Positions 35,401 to 49,000 are shown, numbered from the stretch's first letter. The stretch: DNA of 64,000 nt from Chrysaora quinquecirrha (GCA_014526335.1 JACTAT010000121.1:199449-263448), one strand, 5' to 3'. Notes: generated by a model not told the origin, from the letters alone. Numbers and translations: made by a program.

Positions 35401-38241
35401 CTGATGTGGACGAGGAGCTGAGTCAGATTTTCTTCCTTTCTAGAGTTTCAAAAACCACACCAAGACTTTTGATAAATAGAGAGAAAACTGGAGAGGTTTG
35501 AAAACCACTGACTAGCACTTACTTTCTTAGATTTATCTATGTCCAATTTACCATTAACAAACAGAGATCTATGTCTTCCACGAAATATTGATTGAACATT
35601 GAATCTGTTTTCAGGGATCGTTTTTTGGAGGAGGTTTTGACTTCAGTAGTGAACGGAGATACAGGTATGAGGATACTACATCTAGAAAACTTCTAAGCTT
35701 AGTTTCACTATGAGTGAGAATCTAAGTGAATTTTAGTTATTGAGCTCCGAAACATTTTAAGTTGTAGTATTTAGACTAAAATATAAACAAACCCGAAGCA
35801 TCTTATACCCCTTTATCGACTTTATTATTACTTAAGCCCCGGCTACACGAGCTACTTTTTGCTCGAAATGGCGACAGAACATTCAAAAATTGTCGCCGAG
35901 ACCGGAAAAACTAAGAGTCGCACGTGTAGCCAGGGATATATTTTCGAACAAAATGTACTGCGATGGGAAATACGATCGCAGAATATTGCTTTGTTTCAAC
36001 TTTTCGCGACATGATTTTGCTTGTCGCCAGTAATGTCGCAGCGTGTACAGTTGCAGTAGAACAATAATTTTACTTAGCTTTATGCAAAGTTCATCAAGGT
36101 ACACTATGTTCTGAAATATATTTTTTTTTATTACCAACTACCAGCTTAGAAAAATCTGTTTTGTATCTTATTATATTCTGGTAAATATTTTCCTTCCTAA
36201 TTTTGCCCTTCTCCGAAAAACCTTCCTACGTGATTTAAGGTCGTAGGGTCGCGTGGTTTTCTTGACTCTGCTGTATTTGCGTCGTTTCTGTCTTTTTTAT
36301 TTGGCTGTTGCTGATAGGCAGAAAATTTGGAAGCCGTAAGCAATTCATGCTTCTTATAATATTCAGGGTATTTCGGGATCCATGACAAGAGAACAAGATT
36401 TTGTAGACCAGGGAGGCAAATTTTTACGTCATTTGGAGAAGCGTTTTCTCTCTTCTTGGGTTTATTTCATTTATTGGTATCGCTGTGTTCTTTGAAGTTT
36501 TCCCTCTTTATTGGAAGAAATTCGATTCCAGCGTTGACTGATGTGCGTTTTGTTCACCAGTAATTCGGCTTACAAGACCGACACAAAATTACATAAAGTT
36601 ACGTTCAATACCTTTGTGCTCAATGCATGATATTTTTATATTCCAGGGACGTTGCTCATTTGACGATATGTGATGATGGTTGTTTTGAACTAGCCGATCT
36701 CCTAGGATGGAAAGTAAGGCTGCTATGATATCGCTGCTTTGTGTGCGAAGCAGTCTGCACACTCTACCTAGTTTTTGAAGTATCTCTTCGTGGAAAAGAT
36801 CTGTGTTTGCGTGTTACAATTTAGTGGCTGCGTACCATGAGGATTTGTGATCGAGCAATGACATCAACACCACACCTTTAGATACCATTTAGGAAAGTAT
36901 AGGGAGGGAGGACATGTACATGACCTTTCTTAGCTACTCAGCTCTGTGAAATACTGCGTGCAGACCCTAACGAATTGTGGTCTGCGTCAGTTTTGGGTCT
37001 GCGTGCAGGCTACTCTGTGTATGGAAAAGCGTGGTGGTCAATTCTCTTGCACTCGCGTACTCCTGGGCGATACATGGCTGATAGACTGGACGTGATGTGC
37101 TGTTGGGTTTTCACAAACCCACCCACTCATAATGTAGACATGGACCCTATGTAACGGGTAATACTTTGTTGTATTAATACTTTCTAGGCCTTATTATTAC
37201 TTGAAATTGTGCTGCGAACATCTTCGAAGCGATACTATCACTATTTTGGCCCAGAGAAAGTGATTTTTTCGAAAATCGGACGCATATACAGAGAATCCCG
37301 CGCCCCAAGACTCACCAATAAGGGCGGCATATACCAGTAGCAAAATTATACAGTTGACATCCGCTATCTCGACTGCCCGCTATCTCGAACATTCACTATC
37401 TCGAACGACTTTCCATTTCCCCTCGTTTTGGTATAAGGGTTTGTATAGAAAAATCATCCGCTATCTCGAACCCCGTTATCTCGAACATTCGCTGTCTCGA
37501 ACCATTTTCGATTTCCCATGGAGGAAAACCTGCTGTTTATCTCGAACCAAATTTTCTGCTGAACTGGATAAAGAGACAGGCTGAAAATATGTATAAGTTC
37601 GCCTAGCGGAGCGGGAATGGGCAGCAGCTAAATGATATGCTGCCCATGTATAAAATAGATGAAGCTGTTCTCTTTCGAGATGTGCTGCATCGCCATTATC
37701 TCAATTTCACCAACAGTAGGGATGAAAGCAGATGAGCTTTGACTCCTATGTAAAAAATACCAGACTTGTTTGATGAAATTTCTGATCAGTAACCCTGCAT
37801 GTTAATAGGGGTTCTCTTTCTGACTTAAAAACTATAATTTTTATATTTATATGGGGCATCCGTTATTTCGAACATTCGCTATCTCGAACAAATTCCAGTT
37901 TCCTTTGAGAGTTCGAGATAGCGGATGTCAACTGTATCAAGTTTTCCTTCATCGGGCACGACTCGGGCACGTTCTATGAGCTAAGTTTGCATTTTGTGTA
38001 CATTCAAGTTTAGCTTGCTTGAAATAAGGTTTCCTTTCGTCTCCAAGAGTACGATGCATTGATTTATAACAAAGTTTTCTATTTATTTGAGGATGAGCTG
38101 GAAAAACTAATTAAGGATCAGAAGGATAAATTTGAAAAGAAACGTGAGAAGGAAACTAAAAACAAGAGCGCGAACAAGAGTTCTCCAGACTCAAACAAAA
38201 CAATAAGAAACTCTGATTCTGGGAAACCTGGTGCTTTTTAA
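29480..38241 (+). CDS. SIRT2: SIRT2-type NAD-dependent protein deacetylase
   Basis: Removes acetyl and longer acyl groups from lysines (tubulin and histone H4 K16 in known SIRT2) using NAD. Fourteen exons join in frame: 29480-29537, 29644-29754, 30211-30366, 31030-31178, 31436-31492, 31624-31692, 32608-32731, 33616-33675, 33799-33854, 34340-34416, 35444-35495, 35615-35664, 36647-36713 and 38092-38241, for 411 residues (human 389). The NAD site shows [18 protein letters not shown], then FTQNIDGLE and the catalytic His in [11 protein letters not shown]. Zinc ligands are the pairs CLDC and CEDC. Further blocks are [30 protein letters not shown] and [12 protein letters not shown]. The C-terminal tail is Lys/Glu-rich and disordered. 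The exon 2 donor at 29755 was chosen because only it keeps frame with exon 3; this is the least certain junction. A reverse-transcriptase fragment sits in intron 6 and a pogo-like element in intron 13. Confidence 0.95.
29966..30022. repeat. Three copies of ATAAGAAGTGTTT in SIRT2 intron 2
   Basis: ATAAGAAGTGTTT-like words repeat three times after a T run. They resemble one end of a T-run element with yet another word variant; no matching right end was seen. Confidence 0.45.
30539..30918. mobile_element. TTACTCTTAGGTG-ended MITE, copy 2, in SIRT2 intron 3
   Basis: The ends TTACTCTTAGGTGCCTAATT and AATTAGACACCTAAGAGTAA are inverted repeats. CAATTAGA and CCAACCCC words recur inside. Confidence 0.75.
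31790..32345 (+). mobile_element. Non-LTR retrotransposon reverse-transcriptase fragment in SIRT2 intron 6
   Basis: Translation gives RT blocks [40 protein letters not shown] and [17 protein letters not shown], then [10 protein letters not shown]. The YADD catalytic block is missing and both ends are truncated. It is a dead insertion in the host orientation. Confidence 0.85.
35837..35937. mobile_element. Small element with CCCCGGCTACACGAGC / GTGTAGCCAGGG ends
   Basis: CCCCGGCTACACG at the left is nearly the inverse of CACGTGTAGCCAGGG at the right. Interior GTCGC and GCGACA words recur and extend to about 36050. Boundaries are approximate. Confidence 0.5.
36980..37345. mobile_element. Eroded element related to 61688-62080, split by a pogo-type insertion
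   Basis: CACAAACCCACCCACTCATA and ATGTAGACATGGACCCTAT, then CTAGGCCTTATTATTACTTG and AAGGGCGGCATATACC, match the element at 61688-62080. Its right end is interrupted at 37349 by the element below and resumes at 37937. Confidence 0.65.
37349..37936. mobile_element. Pogo/Tigger-like MITE with TA duplication
   Basis: TA, then CAGTTGACATCCGCTATCTC at the left, is matched by the inverse at the right (GAGATAGCGGATGTCAACTG then TA). CAGT ends with TA duplication are typical of the pogo branch of Tc1/mariner. GCTATCTCGAAC recurs about ten times inside. No transposase. Confidence 0.85.
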
Positions 38242-40080
38242 GACTCTAAGATGAATAATATATTTTCATTATTATCATATATATTATTATATTTAGCCTT
38301 ATTATATATCGGAATAAACTAAAATGGTATCTTAAACAGGCTCCTAGGGCCATTCATTAATCACAAGATACACTTTTTTTTAATAAGCAACTGGACTTTT
38401 GTCCAGCCCTCAAAGTTGCTTAAAATTTTAGACATGGCAGCCCTCAAAGTTGCTTAAAAATTGCTTAACATTTTTTGTACCTAACAACCACCCCTGACTT
38501 CGCGGGTCAAAATCGTCAACTGTTAGGCCTACAACACGACTTTTCGGAGACAGTAAGTGGAAAAACGTTAGCTAACGAACTTCAACATGCAAAACATAAG
38601 AACGAAGAACAATTTCCTAACACAAGAAAGAGAATAAGCTTGCTTGTTTGACTTCTTAGTTGCTTACAGTAATTCAGTTGAGCCCTACAGTTGCTTGATG
38701 TTAAGGTCACTTCAGCCCCAGTAGCTTATTGAGCGGTTGCTTATTAAAAAAGTGTATTATGGCGACGTAGAATTTTTTAAGGACTGAGAAGAGCAACCAA
38801 GCATCGATGGACATTTCACTCCAAAGGGGTACCAGATTTCTACGAAAACAAAAGGATTTCCAAGAGATTTCAATAAAAATATAGGGTTTCAAGCAATGGT
38901 GTGAGAGTGAATTGCCCCTGGATTTATTATGGTCTATTTCGAAGACTCTAAATAGTGTGCACGTTGCACGACGAAAGCAAGATGTTTGAAGTTCTTTTAG
39001 TCGCATTTCTATGCTCTTGGTGATTGTGATTTAGGTTTTTGCCCATAAATCTAAATTTTAATTGAAGCACGAATAAAATGATATGATTTAAATGAAATTG
39101 AATGCAGTGAAATCCAATTTGTATCTTTTTGGTGATACGGTCTTTGTTGCGTGTGCGTGTCTGTATGCGTTGTATGCGTGCGTGCGTGTTTTCGTGAAAT
39201 CTTGAAACGAGACTTACTTATTGCTTGCTTTTCACTTCAACTTTTTCAATTTTCATTATGACTTTCAATGGCGGCAAGGCAGGTAGTGGAAGATTGGAGA
39301 AGTCTAGACTGCATCTTGCTAAAACGTGCAACTTTGTCATCTGAATAAAAAGCTGAAGGACTAAATTAGCTGTAAGTTCTGTTCTGTCAAAGTCCTTCTT
39401 AAGCCTGAACATCCCGAGTTGTGAAGAAGCAAAGTAAAAGAACTGTTTCTGTGTGTACGTGGACATCAGTGCCTGAAAAACCTGCCTGCGGCCTATCGGC
39501 TAGGAGGCCGGATAGGCCCAGTAGCATCAGGGAATAAAAGGACAGTTTGACCTAACTGAATCAAGTCAAGAGTGCCTGGAATATCTTATTTTGCATACCA
39601 AAGCTGACTGAGGTATCAAAGAACTCCAAAAATAAAAAAAAAACTTTTTCGTCTTCACTTTGAATCCTTTATTTCATCATAAAAGTGGGGTGGACAAGGC
39701 CCCCCAGTCTGGGGACCATGTGTACTGTACATGCCACGGTCAAGATTAAACAATAGAACAATAAAAAAGAACAATAGAAATCACACTTCCATGCTGGGGA
39801 TCTTTCGGTGACCAAGTCCACGGTCTACCATGTGGCACAACCCTGGCACTCGCCTTGTTTTTCTGAAATTTTTGAAGACATGGTTGAAAATAGCTTAGTA
39901 ATTACCCAGTATCACGCTGAAACCTGCCACCAAATCCAGTTTGACCAGGCCAAATAACATTTTGGTGGAAATTTGTCAACAAATTGAAACTTCCCTTTCA
40001 TGGGTAGATAATGGCTTCAATAAACTGTGTAACCAATAACACAAATTATTTTTTAGGTTTCGTTCACAATTTCATAAAAA
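38242..40080. other. Spacer between SIRT2 and BRF1
   Basis: Contains the SIRT2 3' UTR and a complete inverted-repeat element (38369-38756). A short GC-rich hairpin lies at about 39492-39520, where GGCCTATC and GGATAGGCC can pair. A minus-strand ORF of 82 codons (39218-39466) has no recognisable feature. The BRF1 promoter must lie in the last few hundred bases; no TATA box is evident. Confidence 0.5.
38369..38756. mobile_element. T-run inverted-repeat element, GTTGCTTA subfamily
   Basis: TACAC, a T run and AATAAGCAAC at the left pair with GTTGCTTATT, an A run and GTGTA at the right. GTTGCTTA recurs at least six times inside. Confidence 0.85.
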
Positions 40081-43000
40081 ATGCCTCCAGTCTGCAAAAG
40101 TTGTGGATGCTCAGATATTGATACTGACCCAGCTAGAGGCGATGCTGTGTGTACAAATTGTGGCTCTGTAGTGGATGATCATCTCATTGTTGCTGATATT
40201 GAATTTGAAGAAAACAGTGCTGGTGGTGCTAATGTAATTGGCCAATTTGTATCAGCTGAAGGTATAACAAACTCTTACATCTTTTCCCAGATGTCATTTT
40301 AAAGTCCTAAGCAAAGCTTAATTGCCTTATTATTGACTTGTAACTCTTTTGTAGCCACCTTCTCCCCCCCCCCCACAAAACTGGTACCCTCCCCCTAAAC
40401 TGGCATCCCTCGCAAGGATCTTCAAGGCTAAAACTAAAAATGCTCATTTCTTAGAGTACGAGTGTTGGTCCTAGTACCCCTTTCAGCAGAAAGTGGGACT
40501 GAACCCAAAACCTTGGTGGCAACAGGCATGATACTAACCTAAAACCTTCAGCCTACAGCCTAACATTCACCCAATTTTAAACTATAAAATAACACTGAAA
40601 CTACTACAGTATAATCTGGTTATACCGTACTTGAAGGGACCGTGGTAATTCATGACATACAGTATACGCAAATTACATTATACGTTAATCAGGGTATTTT
40701 AATTACATTACGTTAAACAGGGTATTTTCTTTTGTTCTCTGACTTCAGTGACTAGGAATTCTTTATTATTGAGGTTGATGAAATTGAATCTATGTATATA
40801 TGAAAAGCTAGCACGAATGCATCCAATAGGTTAAAAATCATGAATGTTTTTAATATGTTCGTGTTCTGTTTTAGGAGGAAGCAACTCATTGCAGCTTGGG
40901 CAGAATTTCAAGCAAAGTCTTGGAAATGACTCCAGGCAACAAATTTATAATAATGGTAGGCATTATGGTATTTTACCTCTTACTCTAATTGTAATTCATA
41001 TACTTATTGAATCCAGTAAAGTGACTTTGTCTACAGTCATATCACTTGGCAATCTAGTCACACTTAAATAGATGTTTGTTTCTCTTTGCATCACTTGAAG
41101 GTACTGTGGCGTCATGGTGAAATCCAGCTGACTTGTGGTATCAGGAGCTCAGTATGGCCCAGGTTCGAGCTCAGCCACAGGGCATCATGGCCAGAGTGGA
41201 GGTTCTGATTAGTTAACCTACTTGAGATTCTAGCAACTGGCACTAAAACACCATTTCAGCTTAACTTTTCACTTTCCTTCTTTTAACAGGAAAGCAGATG
41301 ATTAACAACATGGGTAGTCAACTGAAACTAAGTCGTCACTGCTTGGACTCTGCATTTATGTTTTATAAATTGGCTGTGAACAGAAGACTAACACAAGGAA
41401 GGAAAACTGTACATGTTGTTGGAGCTTGTCTGTATATGGTTTGCAGAACTGAAAAGACACCTCGTATCTTTTCTCATCATGTCAGATCTTCATTATTTTG
41501 GTAGTGTTATCATTTGTAATGTTATATTGTAAAGCCTGGATTTTGTCTAATCACAGAAGGATCATAAGGCCTGTATTCCCTGAGATGACCATAGCAATTA
41601 CACATTTATCGTAGGATTGTATCTGAGGACCATATCATATGGGAGCCTTTGATTGAAACAGATCGCTACTGAATAGACCATTTCAACGAACAGCTGCGAT
41701 TATGGAAAGTTTCACAGTTTCGAGATACAGATTTTTCGATACCAAATTTGTATTAAGCAGCCAAAATTTACTCTAGGTGCAAATTTTACAATACTAGCGC
41801 TCGTATTATTGATTTTATGAGCATTCAAAGTTCACGATTTATAATGACTTTGACCAGTTGGAGGGGGGCTTTGGGATTTCACGGGTTGCGGGTTTGGCCG
41901 ATTTCGCTCTCGGGTTTTCGGGTTTTTCAAAAAAATCGTGCGGGTTTTCGGGTCAAGCATATTCAACGGGCAACGGGTTTTGCCATTTTTCCAGCTCGGG
42001 TTTCGGGTATTGTAGAGAAAATGTGCCGGTTTTCGGGTTTTAACCTCACAAAGGCTATTAGTGTGTAAAATTCTTAAAAACAGTTGTTGAAACTAAGGTC
42101 ATCCGGGTTTCCGGGTTTGTCCCAATTTTCTTCCGGGTTTTCGGGTTTTGATAACCCCCAAAGCCCCCCTCCAGTTGGGATGAAAAGTTTCACCCCCAGT
42201 CACTTTTCAAGGTCAAAGCCATTATAGAATCGGGAACTTTGAAGGCGTATAAAATCAATAGTACAATCGCCAGGACAGTGAAACTTTGCACCTAGACTAA
42301 ATTTTAGATGCTTTATACGATTTTAGCATCAAAAACTCGTTATTTTGAAGTTTTGAAAATGTCTTTCTCGGCGGTCTGTTATCGAAAAGGTCTGCAAAAT
42401 GAACCCATTCCAACTCTGGCAAACTTGCTGTCATAGTTCCACTACTGTTTCAATAATTCCAGAGGGATAAAGGACCTTCGGTGATCAGCACTGACCTATT
42501 CTTCCATCTTCCATCTAAGATTTCATGCGAGTGTTATATGTCGGCGATTGGTTGCGTTTCAGCGTACACGCTCCAGATCTCCAAACCGCAGCAATAAGAG
42601 CTGCTAATGGTTGATAATATCTACAACGATCGCCGATCATCTGCAATCTGCGTTTCCATTGAATTGTTTTTCAATCGGAAGAGTCGTAATGATCAGTTCA
42701 ATTATCCCGACGCTTACGATTAACGATCGCCAACAGTCGTAATGATCCTGACAGCATGTGTTCCATTTAATCGGGAAGGTAACGCAGACTGTCGCCGATC
42801 CTGTAGTGTTGCCTGTCGACTGTTGCCTGATCCATCTACGATTTGCGGGAACCAGGTTTTAAGTTCAACCTGTCGTATGAAAACCATTGCCCCCCCATTA
42901 GCATACATATGCATTTAAGAGCTGTGTTGGAATTTATAGTTTTGCAAGGATTTAGCTAGAGAAACAAGTACCTACTCGTGGTGTGACTTCAAGGTTTTTT

Positions 43001-46000
43001 TCATTTTCTTTGACCAAATCTTAGATCTTCTTATTGATATCAGTGACGTTACTCAGGTGAGTTGTTCTGCTATAAAATTTGATGCTTGTGAATTTTCTGT
43101 CAAGATTTGACGCAGAAAGATTTCAACGTATTTTACGTATTTTACGAGCTTCTAATTCTCTTCCCATATTTTCAGACTGATGTCTTTACGCTTGGCCGAG
43201 TGTTTAGTGCCTTGTCACGCGAACTTTGCATTGATGTTCCAAGCACAGGTAAAATTAACATTTTTTTACGTTCTTAAATATCTGTTGTGCGGAGATGGTA
43301 ATGTTCTTCTCTTCACAGTGAACTAACTTCAAATTTCTTATATTTCTGGTAATGACTGCACTACATTTATTCCGTTTCCCCACTTGGACTCTTCGAATGA
43401 AATACTATTGCTTACCTCGCTGTGACCTGTGCGATAATTGGTGTTTAAAAGCAGATAGCAATCTAGTTTCAGATTACTGATTGGCTCATATCGATCCACA
43501 TCTGGGTTGATATGTAGTCATGGTTAATAGACCATTTCAACTAAGGGCCTCGCTTTCAAAAAAATTGAAATTTAAATCAAAGAGAAATTTCGACTTCAGA
43601 CTCGAATTCAGCACCTTCTTTTTAGTGTTGAGGCAAATTTTTACGCTTCTAGTCCTTACGATGTTATAGCGATCAAAAGTTTGAAAATTTATAAGGGATT
43701 TGACCGTGTAAAATGATTGAGGGTGTAAAATTTCACCCCCAGCGATTTTCACGGTCAAATCCTTTATAGAAGTTCAAACTTTTAACACCTATAAATTCAA
43801 TATCTTAAGGACTAGAAGCATAAAACTTTGCCTCAACACTAAAAAGAAGGTGCTGCATTCGAGTCTGAAGTCGAAATTTCTCCATAACTTGATTTTAAAT
43901 GTTTTCGAAAACGAAGCCCTTAGTTGAAATGGTCTATTATTCCATTAATTTAAAAGTACCATGTGCAGTCCGGACTCGATAACTCTGACTTTTCCTTCTA
44001 CACATGGTACATGGCACTGTATTGTTTCTAACTGATTTTGTTTTATTGGTGGTAAAAAAAGTAAAAATAAATAGGATGTCCGCCAGGGCCAGAACGACTG
44101 GAGTCCATAAATCTTTACGATTCAGCGAGCCAAATATTTCCGATTACTTTCAATCTTGTCTCTTTGCGTGCCTTTTTAGAAATGAGCTTTAATTCGCGTA
44201 GCATTTTTATACACCGACGATGAAGCGCAACGTCAATTTTCTTTACTGTAGGTACAAATTCTGACTTGGGCTATTATCAACTATAGTTTGGAATATGCTG
44301 GGTTTTAGCTATACCATTACGAATCGACTTGAATATTCTTAAAAAATTTAATGTCTTCCTTCACATATATTTTCTCCCTTATCTTACTGTTATCATCTTA
44401 CTTCTGTTGCAGACCCCAGCCTTTATATACATCGATTCGCACATCAGTTGAAATTTGAAGACAAGGAAAACGAGGTCGCTACAACAGCACTGAGACTAGT
44501 TGCACGTATGAAACGTGATTGGTTGAGCACTGGCAGAAGACCGTCGGGCCTCTGCGGAGCAGGTAAAGAAACAGTCTAGCTTTTAAGTGTTCATGCACAT
44601 ACATCTATCTTTCTTGCAAGCACTTGTTATTAATTTGCCTTCCATCTTACAAGCTTTATCGCATGAACAAGCTTCGAAAACTATTTACAGTATATCTCGC
44701 CTAAACCTAGACTTGCCATACAAGTCTCTGTTATGCTCCTTAGAACTGATAAGTCGCTAACAACGTAGCCTCTTTCTGAGCTACCCTGAACAACAACAAC
44801 AGCAAATACATCGATGGGGAGGGACTGGTGTAACCATTCTAGCCTAAACCCTAATTTACACATTTTTGCATGCGTTCCCTTCATGTAATCACCTTTTTGC
44901 CCTATTAAGCATTCGGAATAATCCGAAATCTTGGGCTATACAACAGTTTAATAATGGTCAAATGAAAACCAGTCACCTTGAAGCAAGCTAAGATAGATAC
45001 TAATAGGTTCTTCGGCCCCGGCCAAACAATCAAATATTGTTTGTTAAACATGTATGGTTTGCAGAAGAAGAATGAGTTTGGTCGCGTCGCAAAACATTGT
45101 TCGACTGCTTGCTTATATCAAGCAAAAATCTTCTTGAATTTTGTCAAACCCGTGCGACAAGACCAAGCGTTCAAACATTTCTAGATAAGAAATTGTCAAA
45201 AGTTTGACAAACAATGTTTGATCGTTTGGATTAGAATCGTACACACGACCCTTACAAGGAGGTGGAGCGCTTATGTCTCTTCGACATGATAACGTTAATG
45301 CTGAACAGTTTGGTGTTGACTGTTACTACATCTCAGAATCTGCTTCATTTGTTTTCTTTGAATTTTCTCGCAGCTCTGATAGTAGCAGCTCGTCTCCACG
45401 GCTTCAATCGTACAATTAAAGACGTAGTAAAGATTGTCCGGATGAGCCGGTCGACAATCCTGCAACGTTTGTCCGACTTTGGAAAAACCGCATCCAGCAA
45501 ACTAACTGCGGAAGAGTTCAACAAAATCGACCTTGAAGAAGAGGCTGACCCACCATCATTCACGAAATCGAGAGAGCGCGCGAAACAAGCGCAGGTTTAC
45601 GAGGAAAAAATGAAACTCAGTTCTTCAGAGCTTTTAGCACAACTTGCGTTGACTCAGGAAAAAGTTGAAGTAGTTTTAAGTCATCGTAAAATTATCGAGC
45701 AAGAACTGGATAGTAGGGAGACGGTATTGCCTGATCCGGCGGAGCGGAGGAAATTGATCAGGGCGCAGTTGCCATTAAGTAATATTAAACAGGAAAGCGA
45801 GAGTTGTTCGTCGAAATATAACTCTATAATAGATACAGCTTTGGAGCCCATAAAATGTGAAAGTCAGAAAGGAACTGAAGATGATAAAAAAGGACCGGTA
45901 AAGGATGGCGAAAAGGACCAGGAACTGAACAGCGAAACTCGTGGTTTTCATATTGAAAAGGAGCAAACCAGGGAGCTAACAGAAAAAGAAAAAAAAGAAA

Positions 46001-49000
46001 AGGAGTTCCAGGAAACGATCAAATTATTCAACCAAACACAACAAGGGTTTGAATCTGATGGTGATGAAGATAGTGATAACGAGGATGAAGTAAAACCAAA
46101 AACGGAAGGTATGATATGATATGATATGATATATATTTCTTTTATGTTAGTTGCAACAAATAGTGATATACACTAATTCATACCAACATTAAGCAACCAT
46201 AGGAATTGCATTGATCAACTCATTTAGTGCAAAAGGAGCACTCGCATTTTTTAGCGAGGAACCAAGTTTTGATCAAATTTTTAAACTGTTTAGTGTTACT
46301 CGCCGTTTTGATTTCATTAGGAAGGAATTCCATATTTTGGCCCTTGATAACATAAGGACTTAATGCCAAAGCCTGTGGTTCTAACTTTTGGTATTTCAAG
46401 AAGATTTGTGCTCCGTAGATTGTGGTCTAGTTTTTTAGGTAAAAATAGTCCTTCATAAAACAGGATTTAGGTTATTCAAAGTTTTGAATACCTCTAAAGC
46501 AAGGAGCCTTATCGACTGTATATGAATGGTGGTCTCCATTGAATCAGATAGTAGTTTTTCATACGTAGAAGTATAGTCAGAATATGCAAGTCGTAGTGCT
46601 CTCTCATTTATCTTTTCTAGTTTGTCTTGGCTCCCTTTGGTGCATAACATCCAAATAAGTGGACAGTAATTAAAGTGGCATAAGATAAACGAGTTAATTA
46701 TAATTTTTCTCTCTTTTTCCCCCATGAACCTAGCTAAGCGTTTTAGAGAGTTAAGTTGTTTTGCTGCTTTTTTACAAATTTTATCAATATGGGCATCAAA
46801 TTTTAAACTTTCATCTATCTCTATACCTAGCAGAGTTACATTAGTTTCGACTTTTATTTTTAGATTCTCATTAATTTCAAAATGTTCTATGTTCTTGTTT
46901 TTATTTCCAATAGTAATGGCTTGGAATTTAGAACCATTAGCAGTCATTTCGTTTGACTTAAACCATTCAAGACATTTATTGGTGTTTATTTTTATCAAAT
47001 TTATTAATTCTTCAGTGCTTGAGGTGGTCACTGTCAGTGTGTTGTCATCGGCAAAATTACAGAGAGACCCATCACTGAGGTTATAAAAGATATCATTTAT
47101 AAAGGAGTTGAAGAGAAGAGGTCCTAGTATTGAACCTTGTGGGACACCTTGTCCTAATTCATCCCAAGAGCTATATTGTCCTTTTACTTTTACTCTTTGC
47201 TTTCTATCTGACAAATAATTCTGGATGAATAAGAGTGAATTTTCTTTTATCCCATAAGCATGTAGTTTTGCAAGTAGAAGATTCTTTGGGAGACAATCAA
47301 AAGCTTTTGATAGATCCATTAGAATCGCCCCTATATGTGCATTTTGCTCTAGTCCTTTTCTCCAATTTTCTATTAATCTGAAAAGTGCATGTTCGGATGA
47401 AAAATGCTTTCTGTACGCACATAAATATGGAGAAAATTTACCTTGGAGAAAAGGGGAAAGCTGAAGTTCTATAACTTTTCAAAAACTTTAGAGAATGTAG
47501 TAAGTAGACTGATTGGCCTGTAATTTTCTTTGTTAAATGGATCCTTTTCTTGTACACTGGTGTGACTATTGCCTTTTTAAAGAATTAGGAATGTACCTTG
47601 CGAAATACATTTGTTAATTATATCAAGTAAAGGTTTAAGGATAATATCTACAGAGATTTTTAGAAATTTGGCATTTATCATATCATGACCCATCGCTTTT
47701 TATGATTAAGATCAAGAATAATTTGCTTAAGCACTGGTGCTGGAACTGATAGGAAATTGAAAATTGATTCGTCTTGTAAATTAAGTTTTATTCTCCCAAT
47801 ACTAGGATGGTTCTCGAAGCCCTTGATGATTTCATCAATTGTCGGGTAGCTCCCAGCGTTCTTATTAGCTGTAGTGCTGGTTTGGCTAATGCTGACAAAA
47901 TGTTTATTCATAATTTCTGCAACAGATTGAGGGTTACTGACAAGACTATCGTTTTCAGATATTGTAATTTCAGAATCAGTGTGGCCTTTGCCGAAGAAGT
48001 AGGGTTTCAACTTCTTCCAAAATGTTTTGGAGTCAAGTGTGCCGTTTTGACAAATCTTGGTAAAGTAATCAGATTTCAGATGTTGACGAAGATTTGCACA
48101 GTGGTTTCTTTGCTTTTTAAATCTTTCATAATTAACAGTAGTTTTTTGATTTGTTATAGGCATTTTTAAATTTAGTTCTTAGCATTATTGCTTTTCTATG
48201 TACCTTACTGAGGGGTTTATTATTTGCCCTAACTATTTTGGATTTTAATGGTGCGTGATAATTAACTATGCTATCGAACAAATCTTGAAAGTATTCGAAT
48301 GCCTGATTGCCATCATGAATGTATTGGCAAAGATAAAATGGTGTTTCTGAAAGATCTTTGCAGAAAGCATCCTCATTAAAGTTTTTTAAATCTCTGTAGC
48401 GAATTATATTAGGATGGTGTTTGGGAATTGAAGATTTGCAAGTAGTAAGAATTAGCTTATGGAAGTCACTTAAAGAGGTTTCAATAGTTTTAGTATTTTT
48501 AAAATTATGTTTCCGGTTGGTAAGGATTACGTCAATATATTCAATTCAATTCACTTTGATTTGCTGTATATAGTATCGTACTTGTTCAAGGAGTATATTG
48601 ATTACAGTGAGAAATACGCTAGCGTCAAATCATGGAAAGTAGAAATAAAATATACTGAATTACAACACACTTTGACATTAGGAAACTCTGTTAAACTTTG
48701 TACAGGCCCCTCCAAGACAGGGGGCTGATGGGCTAGACTTATTATATCTGTCATAGTTAGTCGCAGTCAACGCTCGTTCACACCTAACCAGCCCGCTTAC
48801 TCTGACTGAACTGCAATAATGTAGCCGTAGTTTTTAATAGTTATTCCCAAAAGAGTGGGAGGAAGATAATAAGTCTATCTGCGAGCTAAATCTCTTACTT
48901 TGTCCAGATAGCAAAAGACTATTGCTAAACGTATGAGGTAACTGAATGGTTATTATTGTTTATAGAACAATAGTTGCTAGGAAACTTAAATTATACTACT

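Noticed and set aside
39218..39466. 82-codon minus-strand ORF between SIRT2 and BRF1
   Set aside because: No similarity recognised, no splice partners, and composition like the surrounding spacer.
46724..48169. Two plus-strand 120-codon ORFs
   Set aside because: Antisense to the minus-strand reverse transcriptase, which has clear family motifs.
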